Source: Ralstonia soli (GTDB taxonomy: Bacteria > Pseudomonadota > Gammaproteobacteria > Burkholderiales > Burkholderiaceae). From it: 34,523 bases of DNA. The position numbers were made by a program, and so were the translations under genes. The stretch spans positions 1-34,523 of the forward strand of contig NZ_JAMXHT010000015.1 in assembly GCF_023955655.1 (NCBI RefSeq). Direction: 5' to 3'. This document shows, in pieces, positions 24,500 through 32,711 of this stretch. How positions within the stretch are numbered: the first letter of the stretch is position 1; each line of letters begins with the position of its first letter. The notes under the pieces were generated by a model, which saw nothing but the letters and a program-made list of their open reading frames with translations, was not told where the DNA came from and searched no databases.

Positions 24500-24586
24500 A
24501 AACACCTATAGGTATGGAACTTGCACTGGGCATAAGCTTTTGCATGAGGAGCACGGGCGGCCCACGCCCCGGGGATAGGAGAACAC

Positions 24587-25528
24587 TTGAACTTCAGACG
24601 ATTGCGGTACTTCGTAAAGATTGTCGATGTCGGCAGCGTCACGCAGGCGGCCGATCTGCTGCATGTTGCGCAGCCGTCGCTGAGCCAGCAGATGGCTACG
24701 CTCGAAGGCGAGGTGCGTCAGCAATTGCTGCTGCGCACCAAGCAAGGCGTGGTGCCGACCGAGGCGGGCAAGGTGCTGTACCGGCATGCCCAGGCAATCT
24801 TGCGCCAGGTGGATCAGGCCAAGGTCGAGATGAAGGCCGCAGGGCAGGGCTTGTCGGGCGCGGTCTCGGTTGGGCTGGCACCAGGCACTGCAGCGTCGGC
24901 GCTTGCGCTGCCGTTGCTTCGCGCCGTGCGTGCGCGGCACCCGGGGATCGTGCTGTACCTGAACGAGACCTACGGCAGCACGCTGTCCGAACTGATCATG
25001 AACGGGCGCATGGACATGGCAGTGCTGTATGGCGGCAAGACCGTAGTGCATGGCCTCTCGTTCCTTCCGCTGCTGCGCGAGCAGCTCTACGTGGTCGGTC
25101 CAAGCAGCATGCCGGCGCCCCCGGAGGAGGTGCCGCTGGCGATGCTCGGCGAGATCGACCTATACCTGGCACGCCCTTACAACGTCGTGCGCCGGCTGGT
25201 CGACGAGGCGTTCGGCGCCATCGGCATGGCGCCAAAGGTGTCGGCGGAGATTGAATCGGCTGGCACGCTTAAGGCCATCGTCGCCGATGGCCTGGGCGCG
25301 ACCATCCTGCCCGCTTCGATGGCCAAGGAGGTGGCAATGTCGTGTGACGCGTGGCAGCGCCGCATCATCGATCCCGTGATCGAAGCGCCGCTGGCGTTGT
25401 GCCAGTCGGGGCATCAGCCGCTGTCCGAGCCTGCCCAGGCCATCAAGGAAATCCTGCTCGAGCTGGTGGCCGGGCTGACGGGCAACCTCCTGCCGTCTGA
25501 CGTGGCGGAGCACCACGAGGCGTCATAA
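24587..25528 (+). CDS. Nac/Cbl-like LysR regulator, probable master regulator of the cluster
   Basis: 313 residues from a TTG start at 24587, supported by AGGAG (24577-24581) and the family start (M)NFRRLRYFVKIVDVGSVTQ. The HTH lies at about residues 16-60 (AADLLHVAQPSLSQQMATLE). The effector domain (GLAPGTAASALALPLLRAVR, LNETYGSTLSELIMNGRMDM) matches the branch containing the nitrogen-assimilation control protein and related regulators. It is divergent from the aminotransferase operon and directly upstream, on the same strand, of the biotin/Pxp operon, with operator copies on both sides, so it is the best candidate for binding them. The inducer is unknown. Confidence 0.92.
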   Translation: MNFRRLRYFVKIVDVGSVTQAADLLHVAQPSLSQQMATLEGEVRQQLLLRTKQGVVPTEAGKVLYRHAQAILRQVDQAKVEMKAAGQGLSGAVSVGLAPGTAASALALPLLRAVRARHPGIVLYLNETYGSTLSELIMNGRMDMAVLYGGKTVVHGLSFLPLLREQLYVVGPSSMPAPPEEVPLAMLGEIDLYLARPYNVVRRLVDEAFGAIGMAPKVSAEIESAGTLKAIVADGLGATILPASMAKEVAMSCDAWQRRIIDPVIEAPLALCQSGHQPLSEPAQAIKEILLELVAGLTGNLLPSDVAEHHEAS

Positions 25529-25533
25529 GCCGC

Positions 25534-25587
25534 GCCTATCGGGGCAAAGACAAACCGTCTTGGTACAGAGCGGCCGAGGTCGATACT
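25534..25587 (+). promoter_or_regulatory. Promoter and operator 2 of the shared regulon (biotin/Pxp operon)
   Basis: CCTATC (25535-25540, preceded by G), 16 nt, GTCTTGG (25557-25563), with -35 TTGGTA (25560-25565), 16 nt, -10 GATACT (25582-25587). CAAAGAC (25545-25551) and GTCTTGG form an inverted repeat around 5 nt. It lies 5 bp past the LysR stop and about 30 nt before the carrier-protein start. Confidence 0.75.
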
Positions 25588-25616
25588 GTGTCCACAACAG
25601 CATCTTGTGGACAAAC

Positions 25617-26069
25617 ATGGACCTCTCGCAGATCAAGCAGCTCATCGACGCCATGGCGTCTTCGGACCTTGCCGAGATGAGCTTCAGCCATGAGGGGTGG
25701 GTCTTGAGGCTCGTGCGGCGCCCGTCCGCTGGGCAGGGCGGGTGCGCTTCGCCGACGAGTGCGCCGCCAGTCCCCGCGGCCGCGGCTGCCGTCCAGCCTT
25801 CCTCTGGTCCACAGCCGATTGACGCCGCACCGCAGCCGCGCGAACTGTTGGCTCCGCTGTTCGGAATCGCGCATCTGCGGCCTGCACCGGGCGAGCCCGT
25901 TTTCGTGCAGCCGGGCCAGACAGTCCAGGCTGGCCAGACCTTGTGCGTGATTGAAGCAATGAAGGTCTTCAACGCGGTCGTCGCGGAAAGCGACGGCACG
26001 GTGGAGGCCGTGTTGGTGGAGTCCGGCTCAGAAGTCGAGGCCGGACAACCCTTGATTCGATTCGCGTGA
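25617..26069 (+). CDS. Biotin carboxyl carrier-like protein (AccB family)
   Basis: 150 residues from ATG at 25617; a longer GTG-initiated reading would start inside the -35/-10 region. The N-terminal helix ([20 protein letters not shown]) resembles AccB, followed by a Pro/Ala-rich linker (about 45-75) and a biotinyl domain with the biotinylation site EAMKVF (Lys116) and hydrophobic ends ([11 protein letters not shown]). Met after the Lys in the usual AMKM is Val, a variant common in carriers linked to Pxp-type carboxyltransferases. First gene of the operon and 16 nt before the biotin carboxylase gene. It should shuttle carboxyl groups from that carboxylase to the PxpB/PxpC-like complex. Confidence 0.88.
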   Translation: MDLSQIKQLIDAMASSDLAEMSFSHEGWVLRLVRRPSAGQGGCASPTSAPPVPAAAAAVQPSSGPQPIDAAPQPRELLAPLFGIAHLRPAPGEPVFVQPGQTVQAGQTLCVIEAMKVFNAVVAESDGTVEAVLVESGSEVEAGQPLIRFA

Positions 26070-26085
26070 GGCACAGGGGGCCACC

Positions 26086-27453
26086 ATGTTCGACACCGTA
26101 CTGATTGCCAATCGCGGAGAAATCGCCCTGCGCATCCAGCGCGCCTGTCGCGGGCTCGGCCTGCGCACGGTGGCTGTGTATTCGGAAGCCGATCGTGACG
26201 CCGTTTATGTGCGCCTGGCTGACCAGGCACTCTGCATTGGTCCGGCGTCAGCCGCCGCCAGTTATCTGAATCAAGCGGCGCTGCTTGCGGCAGCGCGCGT
26301 GAGCGGTGCGCAGGCCGTTCATCCCGGCTATGGATTCCTCTCGGAAAACGCGGGCTTTGTGGAGCGAGTGACCGAGGCCGGCCTGACCTTCATCGGCCCC
26401 AGCGCCGAGTGCATCCGCACGATGGGCGACAAGGTGAGCGCCAAGCGCGCCATGCGCGAAGCTGGTGTGCCGTGCGTGCCGGGGCCGGATACGTCCTTGC
26501 CCGACGATTCCGCAGAGGTGCTGGCGATCGCGCGCGAGATCGGCTTTCCGGTGATCGTCAAGGCGGCGGGTGGGGGCGGCGGGCGCGGCATGCGTGTGGT
26601 GCACGAAGCCTCCGCGTTGGCGGATGCGCTGGCGCTGACGCGTGAGGAAGCGCGGCGCGCATTCGGCAACCCGGAGGTCTATATCGAGAAGTTCCTGACG
26701 CACCCGCGCCACGTGGAAATCCAGGTGCTGGCCGATCGCTACGGCCACGCCGTGTGGCTGGGCAGCCGTGATTGCTCGCTGCAACGCCGACACCAGAAGG
26801 TGTTGGAGGAAGCACCGGCGCCAGGTATTGACCCGGCGCTGATCGCCGAGGTTGGGGAACGCTGCGCGGCAGCGTGCCGGCAGATCGGCTACTGCGGCGT
26901 GGGCACCTTCGAGTTTCTGTACGAGAACGGCGCGTTCTACTTCATCGAGATGAATACCCGCCTCCAGGTCGAGCACCCGGTGACCGAGATGACCTCGGGC
27001 ATCGATATCGTTCAGCAGCAGATTCGCGTGGCACGTGGTGAGCCGCTCACGCTACGGCAGAGCGACATCGCTTGCCAGGGCCATGCGCTGGAGTGCCGTA
27101 TCAATGCGGAGCACCCGGACACGTTCATCCCTTCGCCCGGCGTCATCACCGGCCTGCAGTTGCCCGGGGGCTATGGCGTACGCGTGGATACGCACGCTGG
27201 TGCCGGCTACCGTGTGCCATCGCATTACGACTCGATGATCGCCAAGCTCATCGTGCATGGCGCCACCCGCGAGGACGCGTTGCAGCGCATGCGCCTGGCG
27301 CTGGACGAGCTGCAGGTGGACGGCATCGCCACCAATCTGCCGCTGCATCGCGAGATCGTTCGGGACGCCGATTTTGAAACGGGTGGGGTCGATATCCATC
27401 ACCTGGAACGCTGGCTGCGTGCACGCGCGGAGTCGCGTAAAGAAGCCGCGTAA
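26086..27453 (+). CDS. accC: Biotin carboxylase (AccC-like)
   Basis: 455 residues, the length of AccC. ATP-grasp features: [20 protein letters not shown] at the start, glycine-rich loop [13 protein letters not shown] (160-172), the catalytic block [20 protein letters not shown] (about 285-305), and the C-terminal domain ([31 protein letters not shown]). It carboxylates biotin with bicarbonate and ATP. A second housekeeping accBC is expected elsewhere, so this copy is likely specific to the operon. The gene lies between its carrier and pxpB. The accC symbol denotes family, not a role in fatty-acid synthesis. Confidence 0.93.
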   Translation: MFDTVLIANRGEIALRIQRACRGLGLRTVAVYSEADRDAVYVRLADQALCIGPASAAASYLNQAALLAAARVSGAQAVHPGYGFLSENAGFVERVTEAGLTFIGPSAECIRTMGDKVSAKRAMREAGVPCVPGPDTSLPDDSAEVLAIAREIGFPVIVKAAGGGGGRGMRVVHEASALADALALTREEARRAFGNPEVYIEKFLTHPRHVEIQVLADRYGHAVWLGSRDCSLQRRHQKVLEEAPAPGIDPALIAEVGERCAAACRQIGYCGVGTFEFLYENGAFYFIEMNTRLQVEHPVTEMTSGIDIVQQQIRVARGEPLTLRQSDIACQGHALECRINAEHPDTFIPSPGVITGLQLPGGYGVRVDTHAGAGYRVPSHYDSMIAKLIVHGATREDALQRMRLALDELQVDGIATNLPLHREIVRDADFETGGVDIHHLERWLRARAESRKEAA

Positions 27454-27469
27454 CGAGACATGTTGAACC

Positions 27470-28138
27470 ATGGCAAGCATGACCACCGAGACGGAAATTA
27501 TCAGCCTGCTGGGCACGACGGCGTTGCTGTTCGATGTGCCGGGCGAGATGAACCTGTTGACTCAGCAGCGGCTGTGGTCGCTCGCGCTGGAGGTCGAGTC
27601 CTGGCCTGAAGTGCGCGAAGCCGTGCCCGGCATGAATAACCTGATGCTGACCTTCATGCGGCCGCCATTGGAGTTGGCGCCGATCGAGACGCGCCTGCGC
27701 GAGGCCTGGCGCGACGCAACGCCGCTGTCGCGCGAAGGTCGGCTTGTCGAGTTGCCGGTCGTCTACGGCGGCGATTTCGGCCCGCATATGGCCGATGTCG
27801 TGAGCCATACCGGCTTGTCGGTGGACGAGATCGTTGCGCTGCACAGTGCGCCGGACTATCACGTCTACGCTCTGGGCAGCCACCCCGGTTACTGCTATCT
27901 GGGCGGCATGGACCCGCGCATTGCTACGCCGAGGCGCAAGGTGCCGGTGCTGAGTATTCCTGGCGGTGCGGTGTCGATCGGAGGGTCGCAGACCGGCGTG
28001 TCCGCCTCCGATGGCCCGAGCGGGTGGAACACGATCGGCAGTTCCGAGATGTGTTTCTTTGATCCGAAGAAAAACCCGCCTGCATTGCTGCAGCCCGGAG
28101 ATGTGCTGCGCTTCCGTGTCGAGAAGGTGATTCGATGA
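27470..28138 (+). CDS. pxpB: 5-oxoprolinase subunit B-like carboxyltransferase component (PxpB/KipI family)
   Basis: 222 residues. Conserved features are the mid-domain LHSAPDYHVYALGSHPGYCY LG region (about 124-146), DPRIATPRRKVPVLSIPGGA and VSIGGSQTGVSASDGPSGWN, as in PxpB/KipI. The family corresponds to the N-terminal part of the urea carboxylase carboxyltransferase domain. Known PxpABC hydrolyses 5-oxoproline to glutamate with ATP. Here it lies between a biotin carboxylase and PxpC, unlike the biotin-free E. coli and Bacillus systems. It overlaps pxpC by ATGA. ATG at 27479 is an alternative start. Confidence 0.92.
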   Translation: MASMTTETEIISLLGTTALLFDVPGEMNLLTQQRLWSLALEVESWPEVREAVPGMNNLMLTFMRPPLELAPIETRLREAWRDATPLSREGRLVELPVVYGGDFGPHMADVVSHTGLSVDEIVALHSAPDYHVYALGSHPGYCYLGGMDPRIATPRRKVPVLSIPGGAVSIGGSQTGVSASDGPSGWNTIGSSEMCFFDPKKNPPALLQPGDVLRFRVEKVIR

Positions 28139-29139
28139 TTGAGGTCCTTTCGGCCAGCGCACTGGCCACGGTGCAGGATCTGGGGCGTATGGGGGCGCTG
28201 CGTTGGGGGGTTGGAGTTTCCGGCGCGATGGACACCCTCGCGCTGGCGGCGGGCAACCTGCTGCTGGGCAACGACGAAGGCGCTGCCGGCATTGAAGTGC
28301 AGGTGTTCCCGTTCCAGGTGCGGTTTACGCAGGACTGCCGTTTTGCGCTGACCGGCGCGGACTGCGGTGCGCGGCTTGACGACCGGCCGCTGCTTCCGTG
28401 GTGGGTGCACGAGGCCCGAGCCGGACAGACGCTACGCCTGACCGTGCCGCAACGTGGCCCGGTGCCCGCCTGCCGCGCGTATTTGTGCTTGGCGGGTGGC
28501 GTGGATGTACCGCTGGCGCTTGGCTCCCGTAGTACGCAGCTGCGCGGGGCGTTTGGCGGTCTTGATGGACGCGCGCTGAAGCGTGGCGACGTGCTGCGAG
28601 CCGGTTCCCCCGGACTCGATAACGGGGCAGGAAGCGGCGAGGCGAGCGCCGGTATCGGTCTGGTGCCGCCGGCCTTGGGCCTGCCGCTGCAGGTGGACGG
28701 GTTGCCGGCGATGCGTGTGCTGCCCGCAGCGGAGTACGAGCGCTACACCGAGACATCGCAGCAGAGCTTCTGGTCGGAGCCGTGGAAAGTCACCCCGCAG
28801 AGCGATCGCTACGGTTTTCGGCTGGCCGGCCCGACGTTGACGCCGCTGCAGCCGTTCGAAATGCGCTCGCACGGCATCGTGCCCGGCGTGATCCAGGTAC
28901 CTCCCAGCGGGCAACCCATCGTGCAGATGCGCGAGGCCCAGCCGTCGGGCGGCTACCCGAAGATCGGGACCGTGATCGAAGCAGACCTGTGGCGGCTCGG
29001 CCAGGCGCCGATCGGCAGCCAGGTGCGCTTTATCGAAACCACGTGGGATGAGGCTGTTGCCGCGCTGGCCGAAGTCGAGGCATGGCTGGCGGACGTGCGG
29101 CGCTTGATCGGCCTGCACGCCACGGCAGGAGGACGTTGA
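28135..29139 (+). CDS. pxpC: 5-oxoprolinase subunit C-like carboxyltransferase component (PxpC/KipA family)
   Basis: 334 residues starting at 28135, overlapping pxpB by 4 nt. Features: MIEVLSASALATVQDLGRMG, the GVGVSGAMDTLALAAGNLLL core, and SHGIVPGVIQVPPSGQPIVQ near the C terminus, all hallmarks of KipA/PxpC and the urea carboxylase carboxyltransferase domain 1/2 family. With PxpB it forms a heteromer that acts on a cyclic amide or urea-like substrate. The dedicated carrier and biotin carboxylase upstream raise the possibility that the complex is a true biotin-dependent carboxylase. Two nt separate it from the carrier paralogue. Confidence 0.92.
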   Translation: MIEVLSASALATVQDLGRMGALRWGVGVSGAMDTLALAAGNLLLGNDEGAAGIEVQVFPFQVRFTQDCRFALTGADCGARLDDRPLLPWWVHEARAGQTLRLTVPQRGPVPACRAYLCLAGGVDVPLALGSRSTQLRGAFGGLDGRALKRGDVLRAGSPGLDNGAGSGEASAGIGLVPPALGLPLQVDGLPAMRVLPAAEYERYTETSQQSFWSEPWKVTPQSDRYGFRLAGPTLTPLQPFEMRSHGIVPGVIQVPPSGQPIVQMREAQPSGGYPKIGTVIEADLWRLGQAPIGSQVRFIETTWDEAVAALAEVEAWLADVRRLIGLHATAGGR

Positions 29140-29140
29140 G

Positions 29141-29557
29141 ATGGAGATCAAACACATTCGGCAGATCTGTACGTGGCTCGCCGAGACCGATATCACGGAG
29201 TTCGAGCTGCAAGGGCCGGGCATCCGCCTTGCATTGCGCAACGAGCGTATGGTCACGCCGCAGATGGGGCTGCAGCCAGCGCCAGCCGTATCCTCAGCCT
29301 CCACTGTGGACGTCTCGCCTGAAATCGTGCGCGCAGGTTCCGTCGGCGTATTCCGCCTTCAGCACCCGCAGCAGACGGCGCCGCTTGCAACGGTGGGGAT
29401 GGCAGTTCAGGCGTCGCAGCCCTTGGGGTTGCTGCAGATTGGTTCGTTGCTGCTGCCTGTGACGGCGCCGTGCGAGGCGATCGTGCAGGACATGCCGGTG
29501 CCCGACGGCACCGTCGTGGGCTGGGGCACGCCGCTCGTCGTGCTCACCACACATTGA
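29141..29557 (+). CDS. Carrier-protein paralogue lacking the biotinyl lysine
   Basis: 138 residues. The N terminus (MEIKHIRQICTWLAETDITE FELQGPGIRLAL, about 1-32) parallels the operon's carrier, and the C-terminal domain matches its biotinyl domain strand for strand (VQASQPLGLL... DGTVVGWGTPLVVL). At the position of EAMKVF it has QIGSLL, so the biotinylated Lys is Ser102. It cannot carry biotin by the usual chemistry. It is in frame, compact, 2 nt after pxpC and 12 nt before pxpA, so it is probably kept for function: a structural subunit, a decoy, or a carrier for another group. Simple decay after duplication is the alternative. Confidence 0.75.
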   Translation: MEIKHIRQICTWLAETDITEFELQGPGIRLALRNERMVTPQMGLQPAPAVSSASTVDVSPEIVRAGSVGVFRLQHPQQTAPLATVGMAVQASQPLGLLQIGSLLLPVTAPCEAIVQDMPVPDGTVVGWGTPLVVLTTH

Positions 29558-29569
29558 TCGGGGAGCGAC

Positions 29570-30352
29570 ATGGAAATCGATCTCAATGCAGATTTGGGCG
29601 AGGGCTTTGGCCCGTGGCGCATGGGTGACGACGAGGCAATGATGTCGCTGATCTCGTCGGCCAACATTGCCTGCGGGTTCCATGCCGGCGACCCGCTGAT
29701 CATGGACCGCACCGTTCGCACGGCGATCGAGAGCGGCGTGGACGTGGGGGCGCACGTGGGCTTTCCGGACAGACAGGGGTTCGGGCGGCGGCTCATGCAT
29801 GTCGAGATTCCCGATCTCACGGCAATGGTGACGTACCAGCTCGGTGCCTTGGCAGGCATTGCTCGCGCACAGGGCCGCCGGATGACCCACATGAGCTTTC
29901 ATGGTGCGCTCGGTAACCGGGCGGCAGCGGATCCTGCTTGGGCGACGCCGCTGCTGAAGGCGATTGCTGCATTCGATCCAAATATCATCATCAGCACCTC
30001 ACCCAGTCGCGCGATTGAAGGGGCGGCCGCCGAATTCGGCCTGCCCGTCGGCGTCAGCTTTCTTGCGGACCGTGCCTATGACGACGAAGGCCTGCTCGTC
30101 AGCCGGGGGCTGCCCGGTGCCGTGATCCACGATGAAGCGCAGGTGCTCGCGCGCGTGCGGCGCCTGCTGACGGAGGGCACGATCGAGACGCACGCGGGCA
30201 ACGTCCTCGCACTGCAGCCGCGCTCGATTCTCGTGCATGGGGATACCCCTGGCGCCGTGGCGCTGACCCGGCGTCTGCGGGCGCAGATCGAATCACTCGG
30301 CGGGCGTATCGTCCCGATCTCGCAGCAACTCGGGTTCTCCACCGCGCTGTAG
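29570..30352 (+). CDS. pxpA: 5-oxoprolinase subunit A (LamB/YcsF family)
   Basis: 260 residues, the usual size. The start MEIDLNADLGEGFGPW carries the family's DLNxDxGE motif, then SSANIACGFHAGDP, with MTHMSFHGALGN and further conserved segments VGVSFLADRAYDDEGLLVSR and LVHGDTPGAVALTRRLRAQI. PxpA is the third component of the ATP-dependent 5-oxoprolinase and resembles polysaccharide-deacetylase-like folds. Last gene of the biotin/Pxp operon. No strong terminator follows; the next promoter begins 35 bp downstream. Confidence 0.95.
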   Translation: MEIDLNADLGEGFGPWRMGDDEAMMSLISSANIACGFHAGDPLIMDRTVRTAIESGVDVGAHVGFPDRQGFGRRLMHVEIPDLTAMVTYQLGALAGIARAQGRRMTHMSFHGALGNRAAADPAWATPLLKAIAAFDPNIIISTSPSRAIEGAAAEFGLPVGVSFLADRAYDDEGLLVSRGLPGAVIHDEAQVLARVRRLLTEGTIETHAGNVLALQPRSILVHGDTPGAVALTRRLRAQIESLGGRIVPISQQLGFSTAL

Positions 30353-30386
30353 GTCCCGGGATAAGGGTTACCCCGACATAAGACAG

Positions 30387-30440
30387 GCCTATCACGCCAA
30401 AGACATTCCGTCTTGGCGCGCAAAGCTGGTGATCGATACA
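30387..30440 (+). promoter_or_regulatory. Promoter and operator 3 of the shared regulon (SDR-ABC operon)
   Basis: GCCTATC (30387-30393), then 4 nt, CAAAGAC (30398-30404), 5 nt, GTCTTGG (30410-30416); -35 TTGGCG (30413-30418), 16 nt, -10 GATACA (30435-30440). Every spacing equals that of operator 2. The leader to the SDR ATG is about 23-30 nt. Reading the in-frame TTG at 30413 as a start would place it on the -35, so the SDR starts at 30470. Confidence 0.75.
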
Positions 30441-30469
30441 TTGAAAGCACGTTATTGCACAGGACAACC

Positions 30470-31222
30470 ATGTCATTCGCAGACTACAAAACCGCTCTGG
30501 TCACTGGCGCCTCTTCGGGAATCGGTGCTGCCGTTGTCGAACGCTTGAGCCGCGAAGGCGTGCAAGTCCACGCCCTGGCGCGCAGCGCAGACGCGCTGGC
30601 CAAGCTCGCTGAGCGCACCGGGTGCATTGCGCACGCCATCGACGTGACAGACCTGGACGGCATCACGGCGCTTACGAGCGAGCACGCGTTCGACATCCTC
30701 GTCAACAACGCCGGGGTGGATCGCCCCGGATCGCTGCTCAAGGCGGATGCGCAGGGGATTGATCTGCTGGTGGACGTCAACCTGCGCGCGGTGCTGCATC
30801 TCTGCCGGCTCGTGCTGCCGGGCATGGTGGCGCGCGACCGGGGCCACATCGTCAACATCAGCTCGATTGCTGGTGCGTACAATTTTGGCGGCAACTCCAC
30901 GTACCACGCCACTAAGGCGGCCATCCACATGCTGTCGCGCCAACTGCGCATCGATGCCTACGGCAAGCACGTGCGCGTGACCGAAATCTGCCCTGGGCGC
31001 GTGGCCACCGATATCTTTGCTCACGTACACGGCGACAGCGCAGACACCTACGAGCGCTTCGTCAAAGGCTTCGAGTTGCCGCAGGCCACCGACATTGCCG
31101 AGGCCATTGCGTTTGCCATTGCTGCGCCCATCGCCGTCAACATCGGGCATATGGAGATCACTCCGACGCTGCAGGTGCCCGGCGGGCTTTCCACGATGCG
31201 TCCGGAACCATCGCAAGACTGA
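30470..31222 (+). CDS. SDR-family oxidoreductase
   Basis: 250 residues from ATG at 30470. Classical SDR: TGASSGIG (12-19), NNAG (79-82), Ser132, and YHATK (Tyr145, Lys149). ASSGIGAAVVERLSREGVQV, DVNLRAVLHLCRLVLPGMVA and ITEICPGRVATDI-type segment (EICPGRVATDIFA) place it near the YdfG/serine 3-dehydrogenase-type SDRs, which oxidise hydroxy groups of amino acids or polyols. First gene after promoter 3 and 11 nt before the ABC permease gene, so it is linked to the imported compound. Specificity is not readable from sequence. Confidence 0.92.
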   Translation: MSFADYKTALVTGASSGIGAAVVERLSREGVQVHALARSADALAKLAERTGCIAHAIDVTDLDGITALTSEHAFDILVNNAGVDRPGSLLKADAQGIDLLVDVNLRAVLHLCRLVLPGMVARDRGHIVNISSIAGAYNFGGNSTYHATKAAIHMLSRQLRIDAYGKHVRVTEICPGRVATDIFAHVHGDSADTYERFVKGFELPQATDIAEAIAFAIAAPIAVNIGHMEITPTLQVPGGLSTMRPEPSQD

Positions 31223-31233
31223 CGAGGCCGATC

Positions 31234-31935
31234 ATGCAAGGCTTTGATCTGATGGTGATCCTGAAGAACCCCGAGTTCAGCAAGATGCTGATCGAGGGGG
31301 TCTGGATGACGCTGGTGATCGCCGGCAGTTCATGGGCACTCGCCATGTTGCTGGCCTTCGTGCTGCTGGGCATCCGGATGGTGCGCAACCCACTGGCCGA
31401 GCGTTTTGTCGAGGCGTATGTCTCGTATCACTGCAACGTGCCGACGCTGGTGCAGCTGATGTTCTGGTACTTCGGCATCTCGACGCTGTTCCCGCTGCCG
31501 ATGCTCGACTGGTTGGCCGACCATCACTCCGAGGCCGTATTTTCGGTCGTGGCGCTGGGCCTGTGCCAGGCGGCTTACTTCAGCGAAGATCTGCGCTCGG
31601 GCCTACGTGCGATTCCACCGGGTCAGGAAGAGGCGGCCCGCGCGCTGGGCAACAGCTTCATCGGCACCCTGCGCTACGTGCTCATGCCGCAGGCGGTGCG
31701 CAATGCGCTGCCGGCACTGATCAACCACAGCGTCTCGCTGTTCAAGAACAGTAGTCTGGCGATGGCGATCGGTGTCACGGAACTGACCCACGCCGTCAAG
31801 GAGATCGAGAACACGAGCTTCCGCGCCTTCGAGTCGTACTTGCTGGCGACGGTCATGTACTTGGGCTTTTCGCTCGTCATCATGGCGGTGGGCGCTGCAT
31901 TGGCTCGTCGCTTCCGTGTCGCGACGGGGAGATAA
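31234..31935 (+). CDS. Polar amino-acid ABC transporter, permease 1
   Basis: 233 residues of a HisQM/GlnP-type permease. The transmembrane segment WMTLVIAGSSWALAMLLAFV, the EAA-like loop AAYFSEDLRSGLRAIPPGQEEAARALG (about 108-133) and QAVRNALPALINHSVSLFKN are diagnostic. It sits in the inner membrane and pairs with the next gene. Ribosome site GAGG, 7 nt before ATG. It follows the SDR gene by 11 nt. The family carries polar amino acids or opine-like compounds. Confidence 0.94.
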   Translation: MQGFDLMVILKNPEFSKMLIEGVWMTLVIAGSSWALAMLLAFVLLGIRMVRNPLAERFVEAYVSYHCNVPTLVQLMFWYFGISTLFPLPMLDWLADHHSEAVFSVVALGLCQAAYFSEDLRSGLRAIPPGQEEAARALGNSFIGTLRYVLMPQAVRNALPALINHSVSLFKNSSLAMAIGVTELTHAVKEIENTSFRAFESYLLATVMYLGFSLVIMAVGAALARRFRVATGR

Positions 31936-31938
31936 GCC

Positions 31939-32688
31939 ATGATGGATGTGATCGATATCGTCCGTGACAACTGGCTGTTGTTGCTGGTTGGGCAGTATCC
32001 GAATGGCCCGTTGGGCGGCATTGCGTGCACGTTGATCCTGTCGGTGCTCGGTATCGGGCTCGCGTTTCCTCTGAGCGTGCTTCTGGCCCTGGCGCGGCTG
32101 TCGCCCTGGCGCCCGCTGCATGCATCGGTGACCGCGCTGGTGTATGTGGTCCGTGGCGTGCCGCTGCTGATGTGGATCCTGTGGGTGTATTTTCTCGCGC
32201 CTCTCGTCATCGGAAATGCCGTGTCGGGCTTCACCACGATGGTCTGCACGCTGGTGATCTACGAAGCTGTCTACCTGTCCGAAGTGGTGCGCGCCGGTAT
32301 CGAAGCGCTGCCCAAGGGGCAGATGGAGGCTGCGCGGGCGCTCGGGCACAGTTATTTCGGCGCTATGCGTTTGGTGATCTTGCCCCAGGCCCTCTACAAC
32401 ATGCTGCCGAGCATGCTCGCCCAGTTCGTCTCCACCATCAAGGAAACCACGCTCGGCTACGTCATCAACGTGCCCGAACTGACGTTTGCCGCGAACCAGA
32501 TCAACAACGCCCTGCTGAGCAAGCCGTTCCAGATTTTCTTCCTGCTGGCGGTCATGTACTTCGTGGTGTGCTGGAGCCTGACGCGGGCAGCGCGCGCTCT
32601 GGAACACCGCATTGCAGCCAAGCGAGCGGGTAAGCGTCGTGGCGGGTCTGCGCCGAACGCTCCCGAGCCGTTGCCGGTTGAACCCTGA
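31939..32688 (+). CDS. Polar amino-acid ABC transporter, permease 2
   Basis: 249 residues, the second HisM/GltK-type permease. Segments: CTLILSVLGIGLAFPLSVLL, VYVVRGVPLLMWILWVYFLA, and the coupling loop AVYLSEVVRAGIEALPKGQM followed by EAARALGHSYFGAMRLVILP. The basic tail (KRAGKRRGG) is cytoplasmic. It starts 3 nt after permease 1 and is 23 nt before the ATPase gene. Together they form the heterodimeric channel. Confidence 0.94.
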   Translation: MMDVIDIVRDNWLLLLVGQYPNGPLGGIACTLILSVLGIGLAFPLSVLLALARLSPWRPLHASVTALVYVVRGVPLLMWILWVYFLAPLVIGNAVSGFTTMVCTLVIYEAVYLSEVVRAGIEALPKGQMEAARALGHSYFGAMRLVILPQALYNMLPSMLAQFVSTIKETTLGYVINVPELTFAANQINNALLSKPFQIFFLLAVMYFVVCWSLTRAARALEHRIAAKRAGKRRGGSAPNAPEPLPVEP

Positions 32689-32711
32689 ATATTCGTGACT
32701 GAGGCGTCGAC

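Noticed and set aside
24402-24554. Longer aminotransferase reading from 24554
   Set aside because: The extension crosses the promoter/operator; the GTG at 24401 has AAGGA upstream and yields the family length.
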